Shown: piece after piece, positions 5,740 to 11,479 of the stretch
Numbering within the stretch: position 1 is the first letter of the stretch
Layout: the number at the start of each line of letters is the position of its first letter
Source: an uncultured Oscillospiraceae bacterium
GTDB taxonomy: Bacteria; Bacillota; Clostridia; Oscillospirales; Ruminococcaceae
Direction of reading: 5' to 3'
DNA length: 22,688 nt
Assembly: GCA_900555435.1 (NCBI GenBank)
Contig: USLH01000013.1
Span: 1 to 22,688 of the forward strand
Program-made: the position numbers and the translations under genes
Notes under the pieces: model-generated
Database searches by the model: none
Told to the model about the DNA's origin: nothing
What the model saw: the letters and a program-made list of their open reading frames with translations, nothing else

Positions 5740-7116
5740 ATGCTGAAAAACGAAGAAAAAACCATGAATCAGATCATCACCCTCTGTAAGGGCAGAGGAT
5801 TCGTATACCCCGGAAGCGAGATCTACGGCGGACTTGCCAACGCCTGGGACTACGGTCCCTTGGGCGTGGAGTTCAAAAACAACGTGAAAAAGGCCTGGTG
5901 GAAGAAATTCGTCCAGCAGTCCCCCTACAACGTGGGCCTGGATTCTGCCATTATCATGAACCCCCAGACCTGGATCACCTCCGGCCACGTGGGCGGCTTC
6001 TCCGACCCGCTGATGGACTGCAAGGACTGCAAAGCCCGTTACCGTGCCGACAAGCTCATTGAAGAAGACGGCGGCGACCCCAATGGTATGACCTTCGAGC
6101 AGATGAGCGCCTACATCAAGGATCACGGCATCGCCTGCCCCGAGTGCGGCAGCAAAAACTTCACCGACATCCGGAAGTTTAACCTCATGTTCAAGACCTT
6201 CATCGGCGTCACCGAGGACGCCAAGAGCGAGGTCTACCTCCGCCCCGAGACCGCACAGGGCATCTTCGTGAACTTTGCCGCTGTCCAACGCACCACCCGG
6301 AAAAAGCTGCCCTTCGGCGTCTGCCAGATCGGCAAGTCCTTCCGCAACGAGATCACTCCTGGCAACTTCACCTTCCGCACCCGGGAATTCGAGCAGATGG
6401 AGTGCGAATTCTTCTGCAAGCCCGACACCGATCTGGACTGGTTCTACTACTGGAAGGATTACTGCAAGAACTGGCTCCTCTCCCTCGGCATGAAAGAGGA
6501 GAATATGCGGCTGCGGGACCACGAGCCCGAGGAGCTGGCCTTCTACTCCAAGGCCACCACGGACTTTGAGTATCTCTTCCCCTTCGGCTGGGGCGAGCTT
6601 TGGGGCATCGCCGACCGCACCAACTACGACCTTGGCCGTCATCAGGAGGCCAGCGGCAAATCTCTCGAATACTTCGATCAGGAAACCAACGAACGCTACA
6701 TTCCCTACGTCGTAGAGCCCTCTCTGGGCGCCGACCGGGTGGCTCTCGCCTTCCTCTGCGAAGCCTTTGATATTGAACAGCTGGAAGACGGCACCGAGCG
6801 CACCGTGCTCCACCTGCACCCCGCTCTGGCTCCCTTCAAGGCCGCCGTCCTGCCCCTGTCCAAAAAACTCTCCGAAAAAGCCATGGAAGTCTACGCCATG
6901 CTCTCCGACAAGTTCATGGTGGACTTTGACGAAACCGGCGCCATCGGCAAGCGCTACCGCCGGGAAGACGAAATCGGCACCCCCTTCTGCATCACCTACG
7001 ATTTCGATTCCGAGACCGACAACTGCGTCACCGTCCGGGATCGGGACACCATGCAGCAGGTCCGGCTCCCCATTTCCGAGTTGTCCGCCTACATCGAAGA
7101 AAAGATCCATTTCTGA
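5740..7116 (+). CDS. glyS: Glycyl-tRNA synthetase, single-chain class II (alpha2 type)
   Basis: This enzyme charges tRNA-Gly with glycine. The product of 458 aa has the family opening GFVYPGSEIYGGLANAWDYGPLG, a zinc-type pair CKDC and CPEC in the insertion domain, class II motif 2 (FRNEITPGNFTFRTREFEQ) with the adjoining EFF segment, motif 3 GADRVALAFL and the C-terminal anticodon-binding domain. It is the homodimeric form found in many Firmicutes, archaea and eukaryotes, not the alpha2beta2 form. The start at 5740 has AGAAGG at 6-nt spacing. An in-frame ATG at 5698 would lie at the transcription start with no ribosome site, and is rejected. The gene has its own promoter and terminator and so is monocistronic. 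This symbol is also used for the beta subunit of the other type. Confidence 0.95.
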   Translation: MLKNEEKTMNQIITLCKGRGFVYPGSEIYGGLANAWDYGPLGVEFKNNVKKAWWKKFVQQSPYNVGLDSAIIMNPQTWITSGHVGGFSDPLMDCKDCKARYRADKLIEEDGGDPNGMTFEQMSAYIKDHGIACPECGSKNFTDIRKFNLMFKTFIGVTEDAKSEVYLRPETAQGIFVNFAAVQRTTRKKLPFGVCQIGKSFRNEITPGNFTFRTREFEQMECEFFCKPDTDLDWFYYWKDYCKNWLLSLGMKEENMRLRDHEPEELAFYSKATTDFEYLFPFGWGELWGIADRTNYDLGRHQEASGKSLEYFDQETNERYIPYVVEPSLGADRVALAFLCEAFDIEQLEDGTERTVLHLHPALAPFKAAVLPLSKKLSEKAMEVYAMLSDKFMVDFDETGAIGKRYRREDEIGTPFCITYDFDSETDNCVTVRDRDTMQQVRLPISELSAYIEEKIHF

Positions 7117-7132
7117 TCCAAACAATGGCCCG

Positions 7133-7167
7133 AAAAGCCGGAGCAGATCCCTCTGCCCCGGCTTTTT
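7133..7167 (+). terminator. Terminator of glyS
   Basis: AAAAGCCGG (7133-7141) pairs with CCGGCTTTT (7158-7166), with an inner GCAG/CTGC helix, and ends in five T residues. Confidence 0.8.
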
Positions 7168-7199
7168 CCTGCAAAGAGTGCAGATTTTTTCCATATCCT

Positions 7200-7228
7200 T
7201 TGCATTTTCTTTTCAAGTGTGCTAAAAT
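7200..7228 (+). promoter_or_regulatory. Promoter of the NUDIX hydrolase gene
   Basis: TTGCAT (7200-7205) and TAAAAT (7223-7228) are 17 nt apart, with TG one base upstream of the -10 element. Confidence 0.65.
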
Positions 7229-7266
7229 ATAAGTAATTATTTCTTTTGTACGAAAGGATTCTTGCA

Positions 7267-7680
7267 ATGTCTTATGAAAAATCCTGCGGAGCAGTGGTTT
7301 TCCGGAAGTATCATGGAAACATCGAGCTGCTTTTGATCAAGCATGTGGTCGGCGGCCACTGGTCTTTCCCCAAAGGTCATGTAGAGCCCGGCGAAACCGA
7401 AGAGCAGACCGCCCTTCGGGAGATCAAGGAAGAAACGGGCATCGACGTGGAGCTGAACACCTCCTTCCGGGAGGTCGTCTCCTACTCCCCCAAGCGGGAC
7501 ACCACCAAGGACGTCATCTACTTTCTTGGGAAGGCCAAAACCTTCCAGTACACCCCTCAGGAAGAAGAGATCGCCCAGATCAAATGGGTGGAGATCAACC
7601 TGGCCCACTCCTTCCTCACCTATGATAACGACAAGCAGCTGGTCAACAAAGCCAAACCTATGATCCGGGATCTTTACTGA
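7267..7680 (+). CDS. NUDIX hydrolase, diadenosine-tetraphosphatase-like
   Basis: The 137-aa protein carries a complete Nudix box, Gx5Ex7REUxEExGU, at residues 37-59 (G37, E43, REIKEETGI at 51-59). Members hydrolyse nucleoside diphosphates linked to another group with Mg or Mn. The compact length, the opening KSCGAVVF and WSFPKGHVEPGE resemble the Ap4A hydrolase (bis-5'-nucleosyl tetraphosphatase) branch, but the substrate is inferred. The start at 7267 follows AAAGGA at 8-nt spacing; an upstream in-frame ATG at 7246 overlaps that ribosome site and is less likely. It is flanked by its own promoter and a terminator. Confidence 0.87.
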   Translation: MSYEKSCGAVVFRKYHGNIELLLIKHVVGGHWSFPKGHVEPGETEEQTALREIKEETGIDVELNTSFREVVSYSPKRDTTKDVIYFLGKAKTFQYTPQEEEIAQIKWVEINLAHSFLTYDNDKQLVNKAKPMIRDLY

Positions 7681-7682
7681 AA

Positions 7683-7721
7683 AAAATTCCCCGCCGGAAC
7701 CTCTCCGGCAGGGAATTTTCT
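7683..7721. terminator. Bidirectional terminator between NUDIX gene and melA
   Basis: AAAATTCCC (7683-7691) pairs with GGGAATTTT (7711-7719) around an inner GCCGG/CCGGC helix, with T runs on both strands. It serves the two convergent genes, whose stop codons lie directly on either side. Confidence 0.82.
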
Positions 7722-7723
7722 TT

Positions 7724-9031
7724 TTAGTGGAATTTGGGGAGCCAGTCGCCGTGAGCCTCGATCAGGTCGTCGCACAGCGCCTTGATGTCATCAATGGACA
7801 GTTCGGAGCTGGTGTGGGGATCCATCATCGCAGCCTGATAGATGTAGGATTTCTGAAGCGTCTCCGCCGCTTTGATGGTCAGCAGCTGAACGTTGATGTT
7901 CGTCCGGTTCAGGGCGGCGCACTGCTCCGGCAGATCCCCGACGTAGCAGGGGTTGAAGCCGTTCCGGTCGACCAAAACCGGCACCTCCACGCAGGCGTTC
8001 TGAGGCAGGTTGGTGATGAGTCCGGTGTTCAGCACGTTCCCGTGGATCCGATAGGGCTTGTCGTTCAGCACCGCCTGAATGATGTAAGATGCAAATTCGT
8101 GAGTCTTCTCATGCTTGATGTGGGAGTCCTTCAGCAGGCTGTCCCGCATCTCGTTCCAGCCATTGATCTGGTTGATGCAGCGGCGGGGGTATTCGTCCAG
8201 CGGGATCTTATACTCCTCGATCAGCTTCGGATATTTATCCTTGATGAAGTAAGGGGTGTATTCCGAGTTATGTTCGCTGGATTCGGTGATATAGTAGCCG
8301 AATTCCTTCATCAGCTTTAACCGTACCAGATCCTTCCGCTCGGTGTTGTAAGCGGGGTCGTCCGCCCGGCGCTTGATCTCCGGATACAGGTCGTTGCCCT
8401 GTAAATCTGCAAGCTCCAGAAGCCACGCCTGATGGTTGATGCCGGCAATCTTCCAGCGGCAGTTGTCCACATACTCGTTCATCCCCAGCTCCTCAAGCAG
8501 CCCCTTGGCGCAGCCCTGCACGGAGTGGCAGAGGCCCACCGTTTTAATGTTCGTGAACCGCTGCATATAGCCGGACAGCATGGCCATGGGGTTGGTGTAG
8601 TTTAAGAAGAGGGCGTTAGGGCACCAGCGCTCCATGTCATCGGCATAGGACTTCATCACCGGGATAGTGCGCAGCGCCCGGAAAATTCCTCCGATCCCCA
8701 GCGTATCGGCGATGGTCTGCCGCAGGCCGTACTTTTTGGGCACTTCAAAATCGGTGATGGTGCAGGGATCGTAAAGTCCCACCTGAATGGCGTTGACCAC
8801 GAAGTCCGCGCCCCGGAAAGCGGTCTCCCGGTCCAGGGTCTGGGTGATGTGGGCCTTTCCGTTGGCAGTCTTGTTAATGTTGCCGAGAATCTGGTAGGAT
8901 TCATCCAGCCGCTTGGGATCGATGTCAAAAAGACAGACGTCAAAATCCCCAAGTTCCGGCGTGAGGATACAGTCGCCGATGACGTTTCTGGCAAAAACTG
9001 TGCTTCCAGCGCCGACAAATGTAATTTTCAT
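7724..9031 (-). CDS. melA: Alpha-galactosidase, glycoside hydrolase family 4
   Basis: GH4 enzymes use NAD and a divalent metal in an oxidation-elimination mechanism. This one probably cleaves alpha-galactosides such as melibiose or raffinose in the cytoplasm. The 435-aa product opens with KITFVGAGS (NAD-binding GxGS). It has NYTNPM (144-149), GLCHS with C168 and H169, and GINHQAW with H200; the Cys and His are the family metal ligands. The start at 9031 has AAAGGAG at 7-nt spacing, whereas the in-frame ATG at 9037 is only about 2 nt from it. No transporter lies next to it. Upstream are AraC-type direct repeats and, beyond an AT-rich insertion, an AraC-family gene that is its likely regulator. 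Substrate within GH4 is inferred from overall resemblance to MelA. Confidence 0.88.
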   Translation of the reverse strand: MKITFVGAGSTVFARNVIGDCILTPELGDFDVCLFDIDPKRLDESYQILGNINKTANGKAHITQTLDRETAFRGADFVVNAIQVGLYDPCTITDFEVPKKYGLRQTIADTLGIGGIFRALRTIPVMKSYADDMERWCPNALFLNYTNPMAMLSGYMQRFTNIKTVGLCHSVQGCAKGLLEELGMNEYVDNCRWKIAGINHQAWLLELADLQGNDLYPEIKRRADDPAYNTERKDLVRLKLMKEFGYYITESSEHNSEYTPYFIKDKYPKLIEEYKIPLDEYPRRCINQINGWNEMRDSLLKDSHIKHEKTHEFASYIIQAVLNDKPYRIHGNVLNTGLITNLPQNACVEVPVLVDRNGFNPCYVGDLPEQCAALNRTNINVQLLTIKAAETLQKSYIYQAAMMDPHTSSELSIDDIKALCDDLIEAHGDWLPKFH

Positions 9032-9072
9032 AGCCATTCTCCTTTCATTTTCCCGGGAGCGTCTGTGCTTTT

Positions 9073-9137
9073 ATGATAATCCAAAACGGGGAAAAATCCC
9101 AGAGGAAAATCTTGCATGGATTTGGCGAAATGTTGCA
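9073..9137 (-). promoter_or_regulatory. Candidate AraC-type operator and activator-dependent promoter of melA
   Basis: AAATCTTGCA (9107-9116) and AAATGTTGCA (9128-9137) are direct repeats exactly 21 bp apart, two helical turns. On the minus strand a -10-like TATCAT lies at 9073-9078, while the position for a -35 has no good match. The repeats fall at about -41 to -71 from the predicted start, the usual place for activators of this family. Confidence 0.5.
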
Positions 9138-9178
9138 TTTTTGGTAAATCTCTGCTATGGTTGAAGCACAATAGGGAC

Positions 9179-9213
9179 AAAAAACCTTGCCGCAGCGGTT
9201 TTCTACGACAAGG
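9179..9213 (-). terminator. Terminator of the AT-rich island gene
   Basis: On the minus strand, CCTTG-t-CG pairs with CG-g-CAAGG (9206-9213 with 9185-9192) and is followed by six T residues. It lies about 20 nt past the stop codon at 9235. Confidence 0.65.
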
Positions 9214-9234
9214 CTTTTATTTAGATGTTTTTTG

Positions 9235-9888
9235 TTAATCTTGTAAAGCAATTCCAAATATTTCGGTTAAAGCCTCTTTGGATTCTACAGGTGTAAGTCC
9301 CTCACCCAATGTTTCGATTAAAGTTCCTATAACGGCAACCCTTTCGTTATTGATTTTTTTATCAGGCTTTAAGTCATCATACATCCTTTCATAGAGAGCA
9401 ATTAATTTTTGATTTGTTGCTTCTCTCGCTTTGATGATTTCCCCTATTGCTTTTGCTTGTTCTTGTGTTCCTACATCACCAGGTCCACCTGATTTCATTT
9501 TTCCTAGTTCAGAAATCGCATCAGTGAGAAATGCCTGACTAAGTGAGATTTCTTCAATTTTACCTAGTAGATAATCCATAGTGAGTTTTTCTGAGCGTTG
9601 TTGTTCCGATGTTGAATTAAGCGAATCAGACATAGCATCAGCAATCTCTTTGGAAACTCCGCTATTATTATGGATATTAGTGCAATTAACAGAATCAACC
9701 TGTTTATTTTCTGACATTATTTTGTCCTCCAATTCAATATTTGGCGGACACGCAAGGCATATAGTGTTTTCATCTATGAAGCGTGCCCTGCCATTTTTCA
9801 CAAGACCTTTTGCCCTTTTTGGGTAGGTCGCCTCATATTCATTTCCTTGTTCATCTACAACAACAATGTTTTTTTCTATGGGTATCAT
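9235..9888 (-). CDS. Protein of unknown function with N-terminal RRXRR/PLMP-like segment
   Basis: The 217-aa frame has two parts. Residues 1-50 (VVVDEQGNEYEATYPKRAK, then GLVKNGRARF and NTICLACPP) follow the pattern V-D-x-G-x-P-x-RA-xLxKxGRA-x-x-I-x-L of the RRXRR/PLMP domain known from IscB-type proteins. No HNH or RuvC part is present. Residues 58-217 are polar and probably helical, with SGGPGDVG followed by AIGEIIKAREATNQKLIALYERMYDD. I recognise this as a recurrent clostridial protein type without known function. There are two possible starts: ATG 9888 with only AAGGGG abutting it, and ATG 9717 (MSENKQ, 160 aa) with an ideal GGAGG 8 nt upstream. Base composition is much more AT-rich than that of the neighbours, suggesting transfer. 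Confidence 0.65.
   Translation of the reverse strand: MIPIEKNIVVVDEQGNEYEATYPKRAKGLVKNGRARFIDENTICLACPPNIELEDKIMSENKQVDSVNCTNIHNNSGVSKEIADAMSDSLNSTSEQQRSEKLTMDYLLGKIEEISLSQAFLTDAISELGKMKSGGPGDVGTQEQAKAIGEIIKAREATNQKLIALYERMYDDLKPDKKINNERVAVIGTLIETLGEGLTPVESKEALTEIFGIALQD
9726..9730 (-). promoter_or_regulatory. Strong internal ribosome site within the island gene
   Basis: On the minus strand, TTGGAGG is followed 8 nt later by ATG (9715-9717) starting MSENKQ. It is stronger and better placed than anything before the outer start at 9888, so a separate 160-aa product is likely. Confidence 0.55.
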
Positions 9889-9892
9889 CCCC

Positions 9893-9934
9893 TTATTGTA
9901 AATGTGTGATACTGTTTTTTGTTATGGGTGTCAT
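9893..9934 (-). CDS. Possible 13-codon leader ORF duplicated from the gene start
   Basis: ATG at 9934 opens a frame MTPITKNSITHLQ that stops at 9893, 4 nt before the ATG of the island gene. Its first codons mirror the gene's own MIPIEKN. The DNA GGGGATGAYACCCATA is present at both places (9913-9938 and 9867-9892; 23 of 26 positions agree). It may be a translated leader coupled to the gene or the scar of a duplication. Neither copy has a spaced ribosome site. Confidence 0.35.
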   Translation of the reverse strand: MTPITKNSITHLQ

Positions 9935-9950
9935 CCCCGTTCACAATTGA

Positions 9951-9980
9951 AGTATAACATACTTTATATACCATTGTCAA
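9951..9980 (-). promoter_or_regulatory. Promoter of the AT-rich island gene
   Basis: On the minus strand, a perfect TTGACA (9975-9980) is 18 nt from TATACT (9951-9956), with an extended TG before the -10. Confidence 0.75.
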
Positions 9981-10110
9981 TACCAAAATCGAAGCTACGG
10001 CAGGAATAACCGTCATACTTTCGGCATTTTCACTGCTTAAAAACAAAGTTTTTAACTGCATTTTATTTGGTATGATTTTCAATGTATCGGTATGATTTTT
10101 GTCATACCAT

Positions 10111-10150
10111 CAAAAATAGAGTTATCTCGTAATTTCGAGATAGCTCTATT
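10111..10150 (-). terminator. Long terminator-like hairpin in the AT-rich island
   Basis: AATAGAGTTATCTCG (10115-10129) pairs with CGAGATAGCTCTATT (10136-10150) over 15 bp with one G-T pair and a 6-nt loop. On the minus strand the stem is followed by TTTTTG. No gene is seen that would need it, so it may be a remnant or boundary structure of the inserted block. Confidence 0.5.
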
Positions 10151-10204
10151 TGTATATATAACTTGAAAAAATATAGCGAAAATGTTATATTAAATTTAAG
10201 AAAA

Positions 10205-10303
10205 AGCCTCCCTTGCCTAAAGGGAGGCAAGTCATCCCTCCACCAACCACAATCCCCTCGCCACGCATACGCGCGGCCCTCTCCCCTTTAGGCAAGGGAG
10301 GCT
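10205..10303. repeat. Palindromic MITE-like repeat of about 99 bp
   Basis: The left arm AGCCTCCCTTGCCTAAAGG (10205-10223) is the exact inverse complement of 10285-10303. The left arm is also a hairpin by itself (GCCTCCCTT with AAGGGAGGC, 10206-10214 and 10220-10228). The GC-rich core contains CATACGCGCGGC. GCCTCCCTT...AAGGGAGG palindromes of this kind are scattered through genomes of gut Clostridia, and the structure fits a non-autonomous mobile palindrome. No transposase is present in the window. Confidence 0.7.
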
Positions 10304-10307
10304 GAAT

Positions 10308-10336
10308 TTGTTTCCAATTTGACACAAGCATATACT
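10308..10336 (+). promoter_or_regulatory. Probable promoter of the AraC-family gene
   Basis: TTGTTT (10308-10313) and TATACT (10331-10336) are 17 nt apart, directly after the palindromic repeat. The -35 is weak. A TTGACA at 10319-10324 has no -10 at the right distance. Confidence 0.4.
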
Positions 10337-10371
10337 GGAATGGAAACATCTGCGGAAAAGGAGAAATGCCC

Positions 10372-11235
10372 ATGGACGCGCTCCATGACGTTCAGGAAAG
10401 TTACAGCGCCTTCCGCCCGGCCCCGGACCGGGGCGGGAACGTCTACCTCTGTCAATGCGGCTTTCAGCACTGCGAAAGCCTTCACAACTTCGGCCCCGCC
10501 GTCCGGGACCACTACCTGATCCACTGCGTCCTTTCCGGGAAGGGGACCTTCACCGTGGGGGACCGGAAGTTCCGGCTGTCCGCCGGGCAAGGGTTCCTCA
10601 TCCACCCCAACATCATCACCACCTATACCGCCGACGCCGAGGACCCCTGGTACTACTGCTGGGTGGGCTTCGGCGGGAGCGGCTCCGACTTCATCATAAA
10701 CCAGTGCGGCTTAAGCCTGGAGCAGCCCATTTTCTCCTTCAAAAGCCCGGAGAAGATGGAAAAATGCGTAGGCGAGATCTACCGCAGCATCAACCCTTCC
10801 GAAAACCCCTTTCTCACCACCGCAAGGCTTTACGACTTTTTTGCCCTCCTCTACCGGGAGCGGTACCCCCGGGGCATCTTAAGCCGGGGCATTGTGGAAA
10901 ACGCCATGGAATACGCCGCCCGGAACTACTCCTACGGCGTCACCGTGGAGGATCTGGCCCGCCACGTCGGCGTGAACCGGAGCCATCTCTTCCGCATTTT
11001 CAAAAAGATGCTGGGGATGTCCCCTCAGGAATACCTCTTGGGCTTCAAGCTGACAAGGGCACGGGAGCTGATGGAGACCTCCGACCTAAGCGTCACTGAG
11101 ATCCTTTACTCCTGCGGCTTCAACGACCTGTCAAACTTCTCGAAGCAATTCAAAAAGGCCTACGGGGTTTCCCCCGTAACCTTCCGGAAAAATCTTTCCC
11201 CCTCCCCCCGGATTCGTCCGCCGGAGCAGCCTTAA
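10372..11235 (+). CDS. AraC-family transcriptional regulator, MsmR/RafR-like
   Basis: The 287-aa protein has an N-terminal cupin-type sensing domain (about 20-115, with FTVGDRKFRLSAGQGFLIHP and YYCWVGFGG) and a C-terminal double helix-turn-helix domain (about 170-272). In the latter, VEDLARHVGVNRSHLFRIFKK is the first HTH and VTEILYSCGFNDLSNFSKQFKKAYGVSP the second. Regulators of this type commonly activate alpha-galactoside genes in Firmicutes. Here the nearest such target is melA, now separated by an AT-rich insertion. ATG 10372 has AAAAGGAG at 8-nt spacing, whereas the in-frame ATG at 10366 is only 2 nt from it. Its stop codon overlaps that of a convergent small ORF. Codon use is GC-rich like the core genes. 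Confidence 0.87.
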   Translation: MDALHDVQESYSAFRPAPDRGGNVYLCQCGFQHCESLHNFGPAVRDHYLIHCVLSGKGTFTVGDRKFRLSAGQGFLIHPNIITTYTADAEDPWYYCWVGFGGSGSDFIINQCGLSLEQPIFSFKSPEKMEKCVGEIYRSINPSENPFLTTARLYDFFALLYRERYPRGILSRGIVENAMEYAARNYSYGVTVEDLARHVGVNRSHLFRIFKKMLGMSPQEYLLGFKLTRARELMETSDLSVTEILYSCGFNDLSNFSKQFKKAYGVSPVTFRKNLSPSPRIRPPEQP

Positions 11236-11396
11236 AGGTCGTCAGCGTCCTGAACCGGCTCTTCGTTTTCATCCGCCGGAAGCCCGGTCCAGCTCCCCTG
11301 CGGATCCGTCTTGCTGGGATGGGGGTGAATGAGTGCGCTGACTACCCCGTCTTTTACCATGACCGACCGTTTCTTCCCCTTTTTCATACCAAACAT
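11232..11396 (-). CDS. Small conserved-looking protein of unknown function (about 54 aa)
   Basis: The frame ends in TDPQGSWTGLPADENEEPVQDADDL, an acidic tail that I associate with small uncharacterised clostridial proteins, preceded by a basic part (KKGKKRSVMVKDG). The start is uncertain. ATG 11396 has GAAAGGGG 2-4 nt upstream, ATG 11387 is somewhat far from it, and the frame remains open to a TTG at 11465, where it would cover the ribosome site of the divergent mscS gene without having one itself. It overlaps the araC stop by two bases, tail to tail. It could be a chance frame; recognition of the tail is the main support. Confidence 0.5.
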   Translation of the reverse strand: MFGMKKGKKRSVMVKDGVVSALIHPHPSKTDPQGSWTGLPADENEEPVQDADDL

Positions 11397-11479
11397 GACC
11401 CCTTTCTGCACCGCTTTTTTCGGCGCAGAAATAGGATTCCCCGTTTTCCCATTTTCTCTCATCAAAGGAGGGCTTTTCC

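Larger units (their letters stand above)
9889..10371. other. Long non-coding stretch between the island gene and the AraC gene
   Basis: Contents are the minus-strand promoter (9951-9980) and leader ORF, a perfect dyad GGTATGA/TCATACC (10089-10108) whose left half is repeated at 10069-10080, a 15-bp hairpin (10115-10150), the palindromic repeat 10205-10303 and the promoter of the AraC gene. A 65-codon minus-strand frame at 9885-10082 crosses the promoter and leader and is not considered real. Confidence 0.6.

Noticed and set aside
5683..7194. Long minus-strand open frame of 503 codons opposite glyS
   Set aside because: It is the antisense shadow of glyS, with a Gly/Val/Leu-rich composition, no ribosome site and no family motifs. 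The plus strand encodes a clear glycyl-tRNA synthetase.
9885..10082. 65-codon minus-strand frame upstream of the island gene
   Set aside because: It runs across the strong promoter, the leader ORF and the gene start, has no ribosome site, and its central part is the translated promoter.
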